Shown here one piece after another: positions 49,570-58,322 of a stretch of DNA of 64,000 nt. The notes beneath the pieces are model-generated. The model was given only the letters and a program-made list of their open reading frames with translations, was not told the DNA's origin and did no database searches. Both the position numbers and the translations under genes were made by a program. How positions within the stretch are numbered: the first letter of the stretch is position 1; each line of letters starts with the position of its first letter. Origin of the DNA: Schlegelella_A sp036263655 (lineage in GTDB: Bacteria; Pseudomonadota; Gammaproteobacteria; Burkholderiales; Burkholderiaceae_C); NCBI GenBank assembly GCA_036263655.1, contig DATAGP010000013.1:1-64000 (forward strand). The letters are read 5' to 3'.

Positions 49570-50331
49570 TCAACGCCCCTTCCACTCGGGCTTGCGCTTC
49601 TCCCGGAACGCGCGCGGACCCTCCTGCGCGTCCTCGCTGAGGTAGACGCTCTCGAACAGGTGCGTCGCCGCGCGCTGCGCGGCCGAGCGCCCCATCTCGG
49701 TCGACAGATAGACCAGCTCGCGCGCGGCGCGCACCGTCAGCGGCGCGTTGGCAGCGATCTTCTCGGCGATCGCGACGCAGCGTGGCAGCAGCTCGGCCGC
49801 CGGCACGACGTGGTTGACGAAGCCGATCTCGCGCGCCCGCTGCGCGCTGATCGGCTCGGCCGTCAGGAGCAGCTCCATGAGGGCGCGCTGCTGGACCATG
49901 GTCACCAGAGGCGCTGCCCACGGCATGCCGCGGCCGACGCGGGCCTCGGTGATGCCGAAGGTGGCGTGCTCGGCGGCCAGGCAGAGGTCGCACATCTGCG
50001 CGAACATCCAGCCGCCGGCGAAGGCGACGCCGTTGACCGCCGCGATGGTCGGCTTGGTGACGTCGAGGCCCTGGCCGATCAGCGGCAGGAATCCCTTGGG
50101 CGGCACGGCCAGCGAGTTGGCCGCGGCTTCCTTGAGATCCATGCCGGCGCAGAACGCCTTGTCGCCGGCGCCGGTGAGGATGGCGACGCGCGCCGATGCA
50201 TCGCCTTCGAAGCGCGTGAATGCCTCGAACAGCCCGGTGCGCACCTCGGCGTTGATGGCGTTCATCTGCGCCGGCCGGTCGATCGTGATCGTCACGACGC
50301 CGCCGGTCTGCTCGTAACGCACCGCGCTCAT
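49570..50331 (-). CDS. Enoyl-CoA hydratase/isomerase
   Basis: A 253-residue crotonase-family protein. DKAFCAGMDLKEAA and IAAVNGVAFAGGWMFAQMCD supply the oxyanion-hole residues. FGITEARVGRGMPWAAPLVTM replaces the usual acidic pair region, so isomerase or other activity is possible. The sequence ends with the typical RAFREKRKPEWKGR. It is the second such enzyme in the cluster and is coupled to the upstream CoA-transferase gene by 4-bp overlap. Confidence 0.87.
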   Translation of the reverse strand: MSAVRYEQTGGVVTITIDRPAQMNAINAEVRTGLFEAFTRFEGDASARVAILTGAGDKAFCAGMDLKEAAANSLAVPPKGFLPLIGQGLDVTKPTIAAVNGVAFAGGWMFAQMCDLCLAAEHATFGITEARVGRGMPWAAPLVTMVQQRALMELLLTAEPISAQRAREIGFVNHVVPAAELLPRCVAIAEKIAANAPLTVRAARELVYLSTEMGRSAAQRAATHLFESVYLSEDAQEGPRAFREKRKPEWKGR

Positions 50332-51503
50332 CGCGCGGCTTTCGGTTCAGTCGTCATCGCCGCCGGTCCGAGCGCGGCATCGATCTCCCCGGCCGGCACG
50401 CCCCACGCCAGCGCCCAGTCGCGGCCGTCGGCTTCGGGCCGCGGCCCGTGCGGCGTGCCGGCGGGCGTGGCGCTGAAGCGCGGTGCCGGCGCCGGCTGCT
50501 CGATGCCGTCGATGCGGAGGAAGCTGCCTCGTTCGACGTGATGCGGGTGCCGCCCGGCCGTGCGCAGCGACAGCACCGGCGCGAAGCAGGCGTCGCTGCC
50601 TTCGAGCAGCTCGCGCCACTGCTCGCTCGTGCGCGCGGCGAAGATGTCGGTCAGCTGCCGGCGCAACTCGGGCCAGCGCGCGCGGTCGTCGAAGTCGGGC
50701 AGTCCGGCCGTGGCGACGCCGGCGGCGGCCAGCCGGTCGAGCAGGACACGCCGGAACTTGCGCTCGATCGGCGCGATCGAGACGTACTCGCCGTCGGCGC
50801 AGGCGTAGACCTCGTAGAACGGCGCACCCGAGTCGAGCAGGTTGGTGCCGCGCGGCCCATCGTGCAGGCCGGCCGCCTGCAGGCCGAAGAAGGGCGTCAT
50901 CAGCGACGCGGCGCCATCGATCATGGCCGCGTCGACGACCTGGCCGCGGCCGCTGGATCTGGCGTTCCACAACGCTGCGACGATGCCGAAGGCGAGCAGC
51001 ATGGCGCCGCCGGCGTAGTCGCCGATCAGGTTCAGCGGCGGCGTCGGCGCAGCGCCTTCGCGGCCGATCGCGTGCAGCGCACCCGACAGGGCGATGTAGT
51101 TGAGGTCGTGCGCGGCGCTCGCGGCGAGCGGCCCGGTCTGGCCGAATCCAGTGACGCGGCCGTAGACGAGGCGCGGGTTCGCGGCCAGGCTCTCGTCGGG
51201 GCCGAGGCCGATGCGCTCCATCGTGCCGGGGCGGAAGCCCTCGATGAGCGCGTCGGCGCCCGCCACCAGCGCCCGCGCCAGCGCCAACCCCTCCGGCTTC
51301 TTGAGGTCGACAGCGATCGTGCGCTTGCCGCGCAGCAGCAGGTCGAAGCGCTCCGGGCGCTCGATGCCGAGACCGCTCGGCTCGACGCGGTCGATGCGCA
51401 GGACCTGCGCGCCCAGGTCCGCGAGCAGCATGCCGCACATGGGCCCGGGCCCGATGCCGGCGAACTCGACGACCTTGAGCCCGGCGAGCGGACCGGCGTG
51501 CAC
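50328..51503 (-). CDS. Family III CoA-transferase / alpha-methylacyl-CoA racemase-like
   Basis: A CaiB/BaiF-fold protein of about 391 residues from a GTG at 51503; a TTG at 51521 would add six residues. GPLAGLKVVEFAGIGPGPMCGMLLADLG and DLLLRGKRTIAVDLKKPEG open it. RSSGRGQVVDAAMIDGAASL carries the Asp in the alpha-methylacyl-CoA racemase position, and a His is present in SAAHDLNYIALSGALH. It may racemise 2-methyl-branched acyl-CoAs or move CoA. It lies between an acyl-CoA dehydrogenase and an enoyl-CoA hydratase gene. Confidence 0.82.
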   Translation of the reverse strand: MHAGPLAGLKVVEFAGIGPGPMCGMLLADLGAQVLRIDRVEPSGLGIERPERFDLLLRGKRTIAVDLKKPEGLALARALVAGADALIEGFRPGTMERIGLGPDESLAANPRLVYGRVTGFGQTGPLAASAAHDLNYIALSGALHAIGREGAAPTPPLNLIGDYAGGAMLLAFGIVAALWNARSSGRGQVVDAAMIDGAASLMTPFFGLQAAGLHDGPRGTNLLDSGAPFYEVYACADGEYVSIAPIERKFRRVLLDRLAAAGVATAGLPDFDDRARWPELRRQLTDIFAARTSEQWRELLEGSDACFAPVLSLRTAGRHPHHVERGSFLRIDGIEQPAPAPRFSATPAGTPHGPRPEADGRDWALAWGVPAGEIDAALGPAAMTTEPKAAR

Positions 51504-51532
51504 GTGGGTGGGGGGTGCCAAGGGCTGCCTGC

Positions 51533-52699
51533 TCAGTAGGACTTCGCCAGGCCGAGCACCTTCTCGGCGATGAAGCACATCACGAGCTGCGGGCTGACCG
51601 GCGCGATGCGCGGGATCATCACCTCGCGCAGGTAACGCTCCACGTGGTATTCCTTGGCGTAGCCGAAGCCGCCATGCGTCATCACCGCCTGCTGGCAGGC
51701 GTTGAAGCCGGACTCGCCGGCGAGGTACTTGGCGGCATTGGCGGCGGCGGCGCAGTCGATGTCGTTGTCGTACTGCCAGGCCGCCTTCATGACCATCAGG
51801 TGGGCCGCCTCGAGCTCCATCCAGTTCTGCGCCAGCGGGTGCTGGATGCCCTGGTTCTGGCCGATCGGCCGGTTGAAGACGACGCGCTCCTTGGCGTAGG
51901 CCACGGCGCGCGCGAGGGCGAGGCGGCCGATGCCGACGGCCTCGGCGGCGATCAGCACGCGCTCCGGGTTCATGCCGTGCAGGATGTACTCGAAGCCACG
52001 CCCTTCCTCGCCGATCAGGTCTTCGGCGGGGATCTCGAAGTCGGCGAAGAAAAGCTCGTTCGAGTCGACGCACTTGCGGCCCATCTTCTCGATCTCGTGC
52101 ACGGTGATGCGGCTGCGGTCGAAGTCGGTATAGAAGAGGCTGAGGCCGCGCGTCGGTCTGGCGACCTCCTCGAGCGGCGTCGTGCGCGCGAGCAGCAGGA
52201 TCTTGTCGGCGACCTGCGCGGTCGAGATCCACACCTTCTGCCCGTTGACGACGTAGCGGTCGCCCTTCTTCTCCGCGCGCAGCCTGAGCTGGGTCGTGTT
52301 CAGGCCGGTGTTCGGCTCGGTCACGCCGAAGCAGCTCTTGACCTCGCCTCTGGCGACCGGCGGGAGCATGCGGCGCCGCTGCGCGTCGTTGCCGAACACC
52401 GCCACCGGGTTGAGGCCGAACAGGTTGATGTGCACGGCCGACGCCGCCGACATGCCGCCGCCCGACTCGGCGATGGCCTGCATCATGATCGCCGCCTCGG
52501 TGACCCCCAGGCCGGCGCCGCCGTACTGCTCGTCGATGCACATGCCGAGCCAGCCGGCATCGGCCACCGCCCGATAGAACTCCTCCGGAAAGCGCCCGTC
52601 GTGGTCGCGATCGAACCAGTAGGCGTCGTCGAAGCGGCTGCAGACCTTGGTGATCGCCTCGCGGATGCTCTCCTGCTGCTCCGTGAGCGCGAAGTTCAT
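51533..52699 (-). CDS. Acyl-CoA dehydrogenase
   Basis: A 388-residue flavoprotein. SCFGVTEPNTGLNTTQLRLRA is the FAD-loop signature and RYVVNGQKVWISTAQVADKI follows. ERVLIAAEAVGIGRLALARAV and MTHGGFGYAKEYHVERYLREVMIPRIAPVS include the C-domain where the catalytic Glu is expected. It is full length and starts MNFALTEQQESIREAI. Third dehydrogenase of the cluster; it probably acts soon after CoA activation, since CoA-transferase genes flank it on both sides. Confidence 0.9.
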   Translation of the reverse strand: MNFALTEQQESIREAITKVCSRFDDAYWFDRDHDGRFPEEFYRAVADAGWLGMCIDEQYGGAGLGVTEAAIMMQAIAESGGGMSAASAVHINLFGLNPVAVFGNDAQRRRMLPPVARGEVKSCFGVTEPNTGLNTTQLRLRAEKKGDRYVVNGQKVWISTAQVADKILLLARTTPLEEVARPTRGLSLFYTDFDRSRITVHEIEKMGRKCVDSNELFFADFEIPAEDLIGEEGRGFEYILHGMNPERVLIAAEAVGIGRLALARAVAYAKERVVFNRPIGQNQGIQHPLAQNWMELEAAHLMVMKAAWQYDNDIDCAAAANAAKYLAGESGFNACQQAVMTHGGFGYAKEYHVERYLREVMIPRIAPVSPQLVMCFIAEKVLGLAKSY

Positions 52700-53925
52700 G
52701 CCGTGCTCCCCGTCGTCGCCGCGCGCGGCACGCAGGCCTGCACGGCGCCGGCGGCGATGAGCGCGTCGATCTCGTCGGCGCTGAAGCCCGCCTGTTCGAG
52801 CACCTCGACGCTGTGCTCGCCCAGGCGCGGCGCGTGCCGCATCGGCTCGGGCGTGCTGTCGGACCAGCTCATCGGCATGCGCATCGAACGGATCGTCCCT
52901 TCGCTCGGGTGCTCGACCGTGCTGAAGAATCCCGTGGCCTCGAGATGGGGATCGGCGAGCACGCTCTTGAAGTCGTGCATCGGCATCATCGGGATGTCCG
53001 CCTCCTCGAGCAAGGCCATCCACTCGGCGGTGCTGCGCTGCTCGAAGATGCCGGCCAGCTCGCCGTAGACGAAATCGATGTGGCGCGACCGGTTGGCGAA
53101 GGTCGCGAAGCGCGCATCCTCCTGCAGCAGCGACTCGCGGCCGATGGCGCGGAGGAAGCGCTGCCATTGCGTGTCGTTGTAGACCAGGGCGCAGATGTAG
53201 CCGTCGCTGGTGCGGTACGGGCGCCGCTCGGGCGACAGCTGGCGCGCGTAGCCGCCTTCGTCGAGCGGCGGCTCGAAGCTCAGGCCGCCGAGGTGGTCGC
53301 CGAGGATGAAGCCGACCATGGTCTCGAACATCGGCACGTCGAGACGCTGGCCGCGGCCGGTGCGCTGGCGCGCCAGCAAGGCGGCCAAAATGCCGCCGAC
53401 GGCCGTCAGGCCGACGATCCGGTCGGCCATCGCGGCCGGCACGTAGCGCGGCGGTCCGTTGCTGGCCCGGGCGATCAGGTACGACAGCGTCGAGCCGCCC
53501 TGGATCAGGTCGTCGTACGCGGGCCGTGCCGCGTAAGGCCCGTCCTGGCCGAAGCCGAAGAGGCCGGCATAGACCAGGCGCGGATTCAGCGCTGCGACGC
53601 TGTCGTAGTCCAGGCCCAGCCGCGCCATCGCGTTCGGCCGGACGTTGTAGACGAGCACGTCGGCGTCGGCGAGGAGGCGGCGCAGCACCTGCAGGCCCGC
53701 GGGCTTCTTCAGGTCGAGCGAGACGCTGCGCTTGTTGCGGTTGGTGTTGAGGAAGATCGGGCCCATGTCGGCGTGCCGCGCCGGCCCGATCTGGCGCACG
53801 AGGTCGCCCTGCGGCGCTTCGATCTTGATGACATCGGCACCCATGTCGCCCAGCGACTGCGACGCGAACGGTCCCATCAGGACCGACGTCATGTCGATGA
53901 TCTTGGTGCCGTGCAGCGGTCCCAT
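52696..53925 (-). CDS. CaiB/BaiF CoA-transferase family protein
   Basis: A 409-residue family III CoA-transferase. It opens MGPLHGTKIIDMTSVLMGPFASQSLGDMGADVIKIE-like, then shows FLNTNRNKRSVSLDLKKPAG and DVLVYNVRPNAMARLGLDYD. RGQRLDVPMFETMVGFI has Glu at the site where CaiB/Frc use the Asp nucleophile, as in many members of this subgroup. It is the first gene of the long minus-strand operon, just past the divergent promoter region, and is a candidate for activating the imported acid using an acyl-CoA donor. Confidence 0.87.
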   Translation of the reverse strand: MGPLHGTKIIDMTSVLMGPFASQSLGDMGADVIKIEAPQGDLVRQIGPARHADMGPIFLNTNRNKRSVSLDLKKPAGLQVLRRLLADADVLVYNVRPNAMARLGLDYDSVAALNPRLVYAGLFGFGQDGPYAARPAYDDLIQGGSTLSYLIARASNGPPRYVPAAMADRIVGLTAVGGILAALLARQRTGRGQRLDVPMFETMVGFILGDHLGGLSFEPPLDEGGYARQLSPERRPYRTSDGYICALVYNDTQWQRFLRAIGRESLLQEDARFATFANRSRHIDFVYGELAGIFEQRSTAEWMALLEEADIPMMPMHDFKSVLADPHLEATGFFSTVEHPSEGTIRSMRMPMSWSDSTPEPMRHAPRLGEHSVEVLEQAGFSADEIDALIAAGAVQACVPRAATTGSTA

Positions 53926-53988
53926 CAGCCGGTCGTCGAGTGGTTTCGGTGGGCGGCGTCCGAAGCGACCGCGAGAGGTCGCCGAGTA

Positions 53989-54015
53989 TTCACAAGCATG
54001 AACGCTTTGTACACT
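53989..54015 (+). promoter_or_regulatory. Divergent promoter with overlapping operator-like inverted repeat
   Basis: TTCACA (53989-53994) and TACACT (54010-54015) can act as -35 and -10 boxes, at a short 15-bp spacing. They overlap the imperfect inverted repeat ACAAGC...GCTTTGT (53992-54010), which could bind the IclR-type regulator encoded nearby. It controls the 219-bp gap between the operon's first gene and the MFS gene. Confidence 0.4.
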
Positions 54016-54144
54016 GAGTGAAAACCTCTACGGACCAACGCACGCAGCACGTGATTGCGGGCGCGGCCCGTCGTGCCATCCGCCGAGCGCCAGCCGGGCG
54101 AGTCTGCCAATGCGGACGTGTTCAGGAGCAGATACATTCCGTAC

Positions 54145-55431
54145 ATGCTCAAGAACGGCGCCGACGCATCCGGCGGATCGTCGGCCCGACTGGCTCTCGG
54201 CGTACTCGCGCTGTGCTTCCTCTTCAACTTCATCGGCCGCGGCGTGGGCGACACCTACATGGTGTTCCTTCTGCCGCTGGGCGCGGAGTTCGGCTGGCTG
54301 CGGACGGAGATGACGAGCGTCTACTCGACGCTGATGATCACGAGCGGCCTGGCGGCGCCGCTCGGCGGGATGGTCTTCGAGCGCTGGGGGCCGCGCGTGC
54401 TCTATGCCGGCGGCCTGGGCCTGCTCGGCACCGGCTACTTTCTCGCCGGCCGCCTGCACGAGCTCTGGCAGTTCTATCTCTGCATCGGCATCCTCGGCGG
54501 GCTCGGCGCGGCGGCGGTGGGCATGGTGCCCGCCGCGGCCCTGATCAGCCGCTGGTTCCGTGGCCGCATGACGACCGCGCTCGGCCTGGCCTACGCCGGC
54601 TTCGGATGCGGCTCGCTCCTCATCGTCCCGTTCGCGCAGACCCTCATCGACAGCCGCGGCTGGCGCAGCGCCTACGGCGTGCTGGGTGCCGTCCTCCTGG
54701 TGCTGTTGCCGCTGTCGCTGGCCTTGCCCTGGCGAGCGATCCGCGCCGGTTTGCCGACGCCGGGGCCGAGGCCGGTCCCGTCGCCGGCGCCGTCGCCGGC
54801 ACCCACCGGCAGCGCCGCCACGACGGCCCGCCCGGTGCGCGCCGCGCTCGGCCAGCGCTCGTTCTGGCTGCTGGTGCAGGTGATGTTCTTCACCGCCGTC
54901 GGCATGTACCTGATCATCGTCCAGTCGGTCGCGTACCTCGTCGACGTCGGCTTCACGCCGCTGCAGGCGGCAGGCGCCTTCGGCGTCGCCGGGCTGCTGT
55001 CGGTGATCGGCATGTCGAGCGCCGGCTGGCTCGCCGACCGCTTCGGGCACCGGCGGGCGGCGACGATCAGCTTCATCGGCACGACGATCGGCATCCTGCT
55101 GCTCTTCGCGATGTCGTACCGCTCGACGCACTGGCTGCTCGCTGCCTACGTGCTGCTGTTCGGCATCTGCCAGGGCGCCCGCGGCCCGCTGATCGCCGGG
55201 CTCAGCGCGCGCCTGTTCTCCGGGCCCGGCCAGTCGACGATCTACGGCGTGATCTACGCCTGCATGTCGGTGGGCTCGGGCATCGGCGCGCTGCTCTCGG
55301 GCACGCTGCACGACCTCACCGGCGGCTACCGCGCTGCCTTCGTGCTGGCGATGGTCTGCGTCCTGCTCGCCGCCCTGCCCTTCTGGACCTCCGACCGCCT
55401 CGTTCCCGCCGACACCCATCGGGCAAAATGA
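54145..55431 (+). CDS. MFS transporter, oxalate/formate antiporter-like
   Basis: A 428-residue membrane protein with 12 predicted helices. FNFIGRGVGDTYMVFLLPLGAEFGWLR, the motif-A-like GLAAPLGGMVFERWGPR and the mid-protein loop (residues about 205-245, Pro/Ala-rich) are typical of the OFA-type or monocarboxylate group. ATG at 54145 is chosen; upstream in-frame GTG/TTG codons exist but sit in charged sequence. It faces away from the TRAP/acyl-CoA operon and precedes the IclR gene by 48 bp. It likely imports the same or a related carboxylate. Confidence 0.82.
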   Translation: MLKNGADASGGSSARLALGVLALCFLFNFIGRGVGDTYMVFLLPLGAEFGWLRTEMTSVYSTLMITSGLAAPLGGMVFERWGPRVLYAGGLGLLGTGYFLAGRLHELWQFYLCIGILGGLGAAAVGMVPAAALISRWFRGRMTTALGLAYAGFGCGSLLIVPFAQTLIDSRGWRSAYGVLGAVLLVLLPLSLALPWRAIRAGLPTPGPRPVPSPAPSPAPTGSAATTARPVRAALGQRSFWLLVQVMFFTAVGMYLIIVQSVAYLVDVGFTPLQAAGAFGVAGLLSVIGMSSAGWLADRFGHRRAATISFIGTTIGILLLFAMSYRSTHWLLAAYVLLFGICQGARGPLIAGLSARLFSGPGQSTIYGVIYACMSVGSGIGALLSGTLHDLTGGYRAAFVLAMVCVLLAALPFWTSDRLVPADTHRAK

Positions 55432-55479
55432 AATGAACCCCTTCGAGACGCGTCGCGCAGCACCTTCTGCAGAGCCCAC

Positions 55480-56253
55480 GTGAACGTCAAGCAAGCCGCC
55501 AACGTGCTCGACCTGATCGAGTTCTTCGCCCAGCACCGGCGACCCGCGGCGCTGGCGGAGATCGCCCGCCATTTCGACTGGCCCCGCTCGAGCACCTTCA
55601 ACCTGCTCGGCACGCTCGCCGGGCGCGGCTACCTCTACGAGCCGCGCGCCCGCGGCGGCTACTACCCGTCGCCGCTGTGGTCGTCGCTGCTGCAGCAGAT
55701 CGAGAGCGCCGAGCCGATCCCCGAGCAGTTCCGGGCCCTGCTGCGCGCGCTCGTCGAGCGCACGCAGGAAACGGCCGTGCTGGCGGCGACCAGCGGCACG
55801 CACGCCGTTTTTGTCGACGCGGTGGAGTCGCCGCACGCGATCCGCTACACGGCCAAGCCGGGCAAGCTGATTCCGCTGCACGTGACGGCGACCGGCCGAG
55901 CCCTGCTCTCGCTGCTGACGCCGGCCGAACGCGCCAGCGTCCTGCGCCGCGCCACCTTCGAGCGCTACACGCCGACGACGCTGATGAGCGTCGCGGCGGT
56001 CGAGAAGGAGATCCAGCGCTCGCTCGAGCGCGGCTGGTTCGAGGGTGCGGCCGAGTTCACGCACGACCTCGGGGGCGTGGCGATGCCGTTGCCCGTCCCG
56101 CACCGGCAGTTCGCGGTGCTCGTGGCCGGGCCGATGTTCCGCGTCAAGAGCCGCAGCAAGGAGCTGGCGAGGATCATCTCGAGCGAGGTCGAGACGCACG
56201 TGGGCGAGCTGTTGGCCCCGGAGGCCCGCAGGCCCGTGGCGATCGGCGCCTGA
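55480..56253 (+). CDS. IclR-family transcriptional regulator
   Basis: A 257-residue regulator from a GTG start. The N-terminal winged helix (residues 1-65) reads AANVLDLIEFFAQHRRPAALAEIARHFDWPRSSTFNLLGTLAGRGYL, typical of IclR DNA binding. The effector domain contains VDAVESPHAIRYTAKPGKLIPLHVTATGRALLSLL and FTHDLGGVAMPLPVPHRQFA. It probably responds to an aromatic or carboxylic acid metabolite. Located between MFS and CoA-ligase genes, it is the obvious regulator of both diverging units. Confidence 0.92.
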   Translation: MNVKQAANVLDLIEFFAQHRRPAALAEIARHFDWPRSSTFNLLGTLAGRGYLYEPRARGGYYPSPLWSSLLQQIESAEPIPEQFRALLRALVERTQETAVLAATSGTHAVFVDAVESPHAIRYTAKPGKLIPLHVTATGRALLSLLTPAERASVLRRATFERYTPTTLMSVAAVEKEIQRSLERGWFEGAAEFTHDLGGVAMPLPVPHRQFAVLVAGPMFRVKSRSKELARIISSEVETHVGELLAPEARRPVAIGA

Positions 56254-56283
56254 GCCGGCCGCGACGGGCCCGGGCAGACGACG

Positions 56284-57822
56284 ATGAGCCTCGCGAGCCT
56301 CCTGCTGCGCAAGGCGCGCGAAGCACCGGAGCGCGCCGCCATCCTCGCCGGTGCGGCGGTTCATGCCACCCATCGCCAGTGGGCCTGCCGCAGCGCCGGT
56401 GCTGCGCGGCGCTTCCGCGAGGCCGGCCTCGCGCCGGGCGATCGCGTCCTGCTGTTCATGCGCAACCACCCGCGCTACCTGGAGCTGCTGTGGGGCGCGT
56501 GGTGGGCGGGGCTGGTCGTCGTGCCGGTCAACGCGACGCTGCACCGGCGCGAGGTCGAATGGATCGTCGCCAACGCGCAAGCCCGCTGGGGCTTCGTCAC
56601 CGGCGACGTCGCGCCCGACCCGATCGCCGGCCTCGAACGGCAGATCGACGTCGCGTCGGCCGAGGCCGACGCCCTGCTCGACGCTTCGGCGGATGCCTTC
56701 ACGGCGAGTCCCGTCGAGCGAGCGCCGGACGACCTCGCCTGGCTCTTCTACACCAGCGGCACCACGGGCCGACCGAAGGGCGTGATGATCACGCATCGCA
56801 ACCTGATGACGATGGGCCTCGCCTACTTCGTCGACGTCGATCCGGTCGCGGCCGACGATGCGATGGTCTACGCCGCGCCGATGTCGCACGGCGCCGGTCT
56901 GTACGCCGTTCCGCATCTGATGGCCGGCGCGCGGCACGTGGTGCCGGCGTCGGGCGGCGTCGATCCCGCTGAGATGTTCGAGCTTGGCTGGACCCTGGGT
57001 CCGCTGTCGACCTTCGTCGCGCCGACCATCGTCAGGCGACTCGTCGACCACGCCGAGGACGCCGGCATCGACCCCGCGGCGTCGGCGCGTGCCTTCAAGA
57101 CGATCGTCTACGGCGGCGCGCCGATGTACGTCGCCGACATCCGGCGCGCGATGCGCGTCATGGGACCGCGCTTCGTGCAGATCTACGGCCAGGGCGAAAC
57201 GCCGATGGTGGGCACCGCGCTCTCGCGTGCACACCTCGCCGACACCGCGCACCCGCGTCACGCCGAGCGCATCGCCTCCGTCGGCATCGCGCAGACGCCG
57301 GTCCAGGTGCGCGTGGCGGACGCCGAGGGACAGGCGCTGCCGACCGGCGAGGTCGGCGAGGTGCTGGTGAAGGGCGACAGCGTCATGGCCGGCTACTGGC
57401 GCGACCCGGCGGCGACCGCGGCGGCGATCCGCGACAGGTGGCTCTTCACCGGCGACGTGGGCAGCCTCGATGCGGACGGCTTCCTCACCCTCAAGGACCG
57501 CAGCAAGGACCTCATCATCAGCGGCGGCTCGAACATCTACCCGCGGGAGGTCGAGGAGGTGCTGCTCACCGTGCCAGGCGTCGCGGAGGCTGCCGTCGTC
57601 GGCGCCTTCGATGCCGAGTGGGGCGAGGTCGTCGTCGCCTTCGTGGTGGCCGAGCCGGGGGCGGAGCCCACGTCCGCGGCGCTCGATGCACGCTGCCTGG
57701 CGACCATGGCCCGCTTCAAGCGGCCGAAGCGCTACGTGTGGGTCGACGCCTTGCCGAAGAACAACTACGGCAAGGTGCTGAAGACGGTGCTGCGCGAGCG
57801 CCTGACGGGCACTGCGCCGTAG
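56284..57822 (+). CDS. AMP-dependent acyl-CoA synthetase
   Basis: A 512-residue adenylate-forming enzyme. WLFYTSGTTGRPKGVMITHRN is the ATP-binding P-loop-like motif, QIYGQGETPMVGTAL the second motif, and WLFTGDVGSLDADGFLTLKDRSKDLIISGGSNIYPREVEE the hinge and third motif. KNNYGKVLK near the end holds the catalytic Lys. It would activate a carboxylic acid as the CoA thioester via acyl-AMP, giving the locus both ligase and transferase routes of activation. Confidence 0.92.
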   Translation: MSLASLLLRKAREAPERAAILAGAAVHATHRQWACRSAGAARRFREAGLAPGDRVLLFMRNHPRYLELLWGAWWAGLVVVPVNATLHRREVEWIVANAQARWGFVTGDVAPDPIAGLERQIDVASAEADALLDASADAFTASPVERAPDDLAWLFYTSGTTGRPKGVMITHRNLMTMGLAYFVDVDPVAADDAMVYAAPMSHGAGLYAVPHLMAGARHVVPASGGVDPAEMFELGWTLGPLSTFVAPTIVRRLVDHAEDAGIDPAASARAFKTIVYGGAPMYVADIRRAMRVMGPRFVQIYGQGETPMVGTALSRAHLADTAHPRHAERIASVGIAQTPVQVRVADAEGQALPTGEVGEVLVKGDSVMAGYWRDPAATAAAIRDRWLFTGDVGSLDADGFLTLKDRSKDLIISGGSNIYPREVEEVLLTVPGVAEAAVVGAFDAEWGEVVVAFVVAEPGAEPTSAALDARCLATMARFKRPKRYVWVDALPKNNYGKVLKTVLRERLTGTAP

Positions 57823-57860
57823 CGACCCGGGAAAACCCCGTCGGCAGCGGCCGCCGCTCG

Positions 57861-57881
57861 CGCGTGCAAATGTCGCACGCG
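57861..57881. terminator. Hairpin after the acyl-CoA synthetase gene
   Basis: CGCGTGC-AAATGTC-GCACGCG is a perfect 7-bp stem with a 7-nt loop, 38 bp after the stop. No T-run follows, so it may be a Rho-linked terminator, a transcript-end stem, or an operator for the next gene. Confidence 0.4.
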
Positions 57882-58016
57882 TGTTGTCCGCATCCTGCCG
57901 ACTGTTGCTCCTGCCCCGTCGGCATGCATTCAGGGGGTGGCGGCGCGGCGGCAGTGCTGCCAAGCTGACCGCGTGGCGATCCCTCATCGCTCGAGCTCTA
58001 CCAGATCGGACGACGT

Positions 58017-58271
58017 ATGTTCATGCAGCTGTTCTTCGGCACCCGCCGCGCGTCCGAGGCCACCGTGGAGTACTGGCAGTGGCGCTACCGCGACGCGAGC
58101 ACGGGCCGCGCCTGCCGCACGACCTTCCGCCTGAGCGCGGAGGAAGCCGCGAAGTATCCGGATGCCGAACGCATCGAAGGCACGCTCGTCCTGCGCAAGG
58201 TCGTCCTGCCGCAGGCCGGCCACGGCCTCTTCCGGCGGCGTGCCGGCGCCCGCGTCAGCTCGCCGGTCTGA
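58017..58271 (+). CDS. Small hypothetical protein
   Basis: An 84-residue protein from ATG 58017 (MFMQLFFGTRRASEATVEYW). EYWQWRYRDASTGRACRTTFRLSAEEAAKYPDAERIEGTLVLR looks like a small beta-rich domain with a single Cys. No signal peptide or membrane helix. The family is not recognised, though similar short proteins ending in LRKVVLPQAG occur in betaproteobacteria as far as I recall. It stands alone. Confidence 0.5.
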   Translation: MFMQLFFGTRRASEATVEYWQWRYRDASTGRACRTTFRLSAEEAAKYPDAERIEGTLVLRKVVLPQAGHGLFRRRAGARVSSPV

Positions 58272-58322
58272 TCCGGTCCGAGTCAAGGACGCGGCCGGGT
58301 CCGCAGCGACGGCGCGTGGCCG

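Noticed and set aside
54028..57987. 1319-residue minus-strand frame across the MFS, IclR and ligase genes
   Set aside because: All three opposite genes are firmly recognised, and the frame shows no domain pattern.
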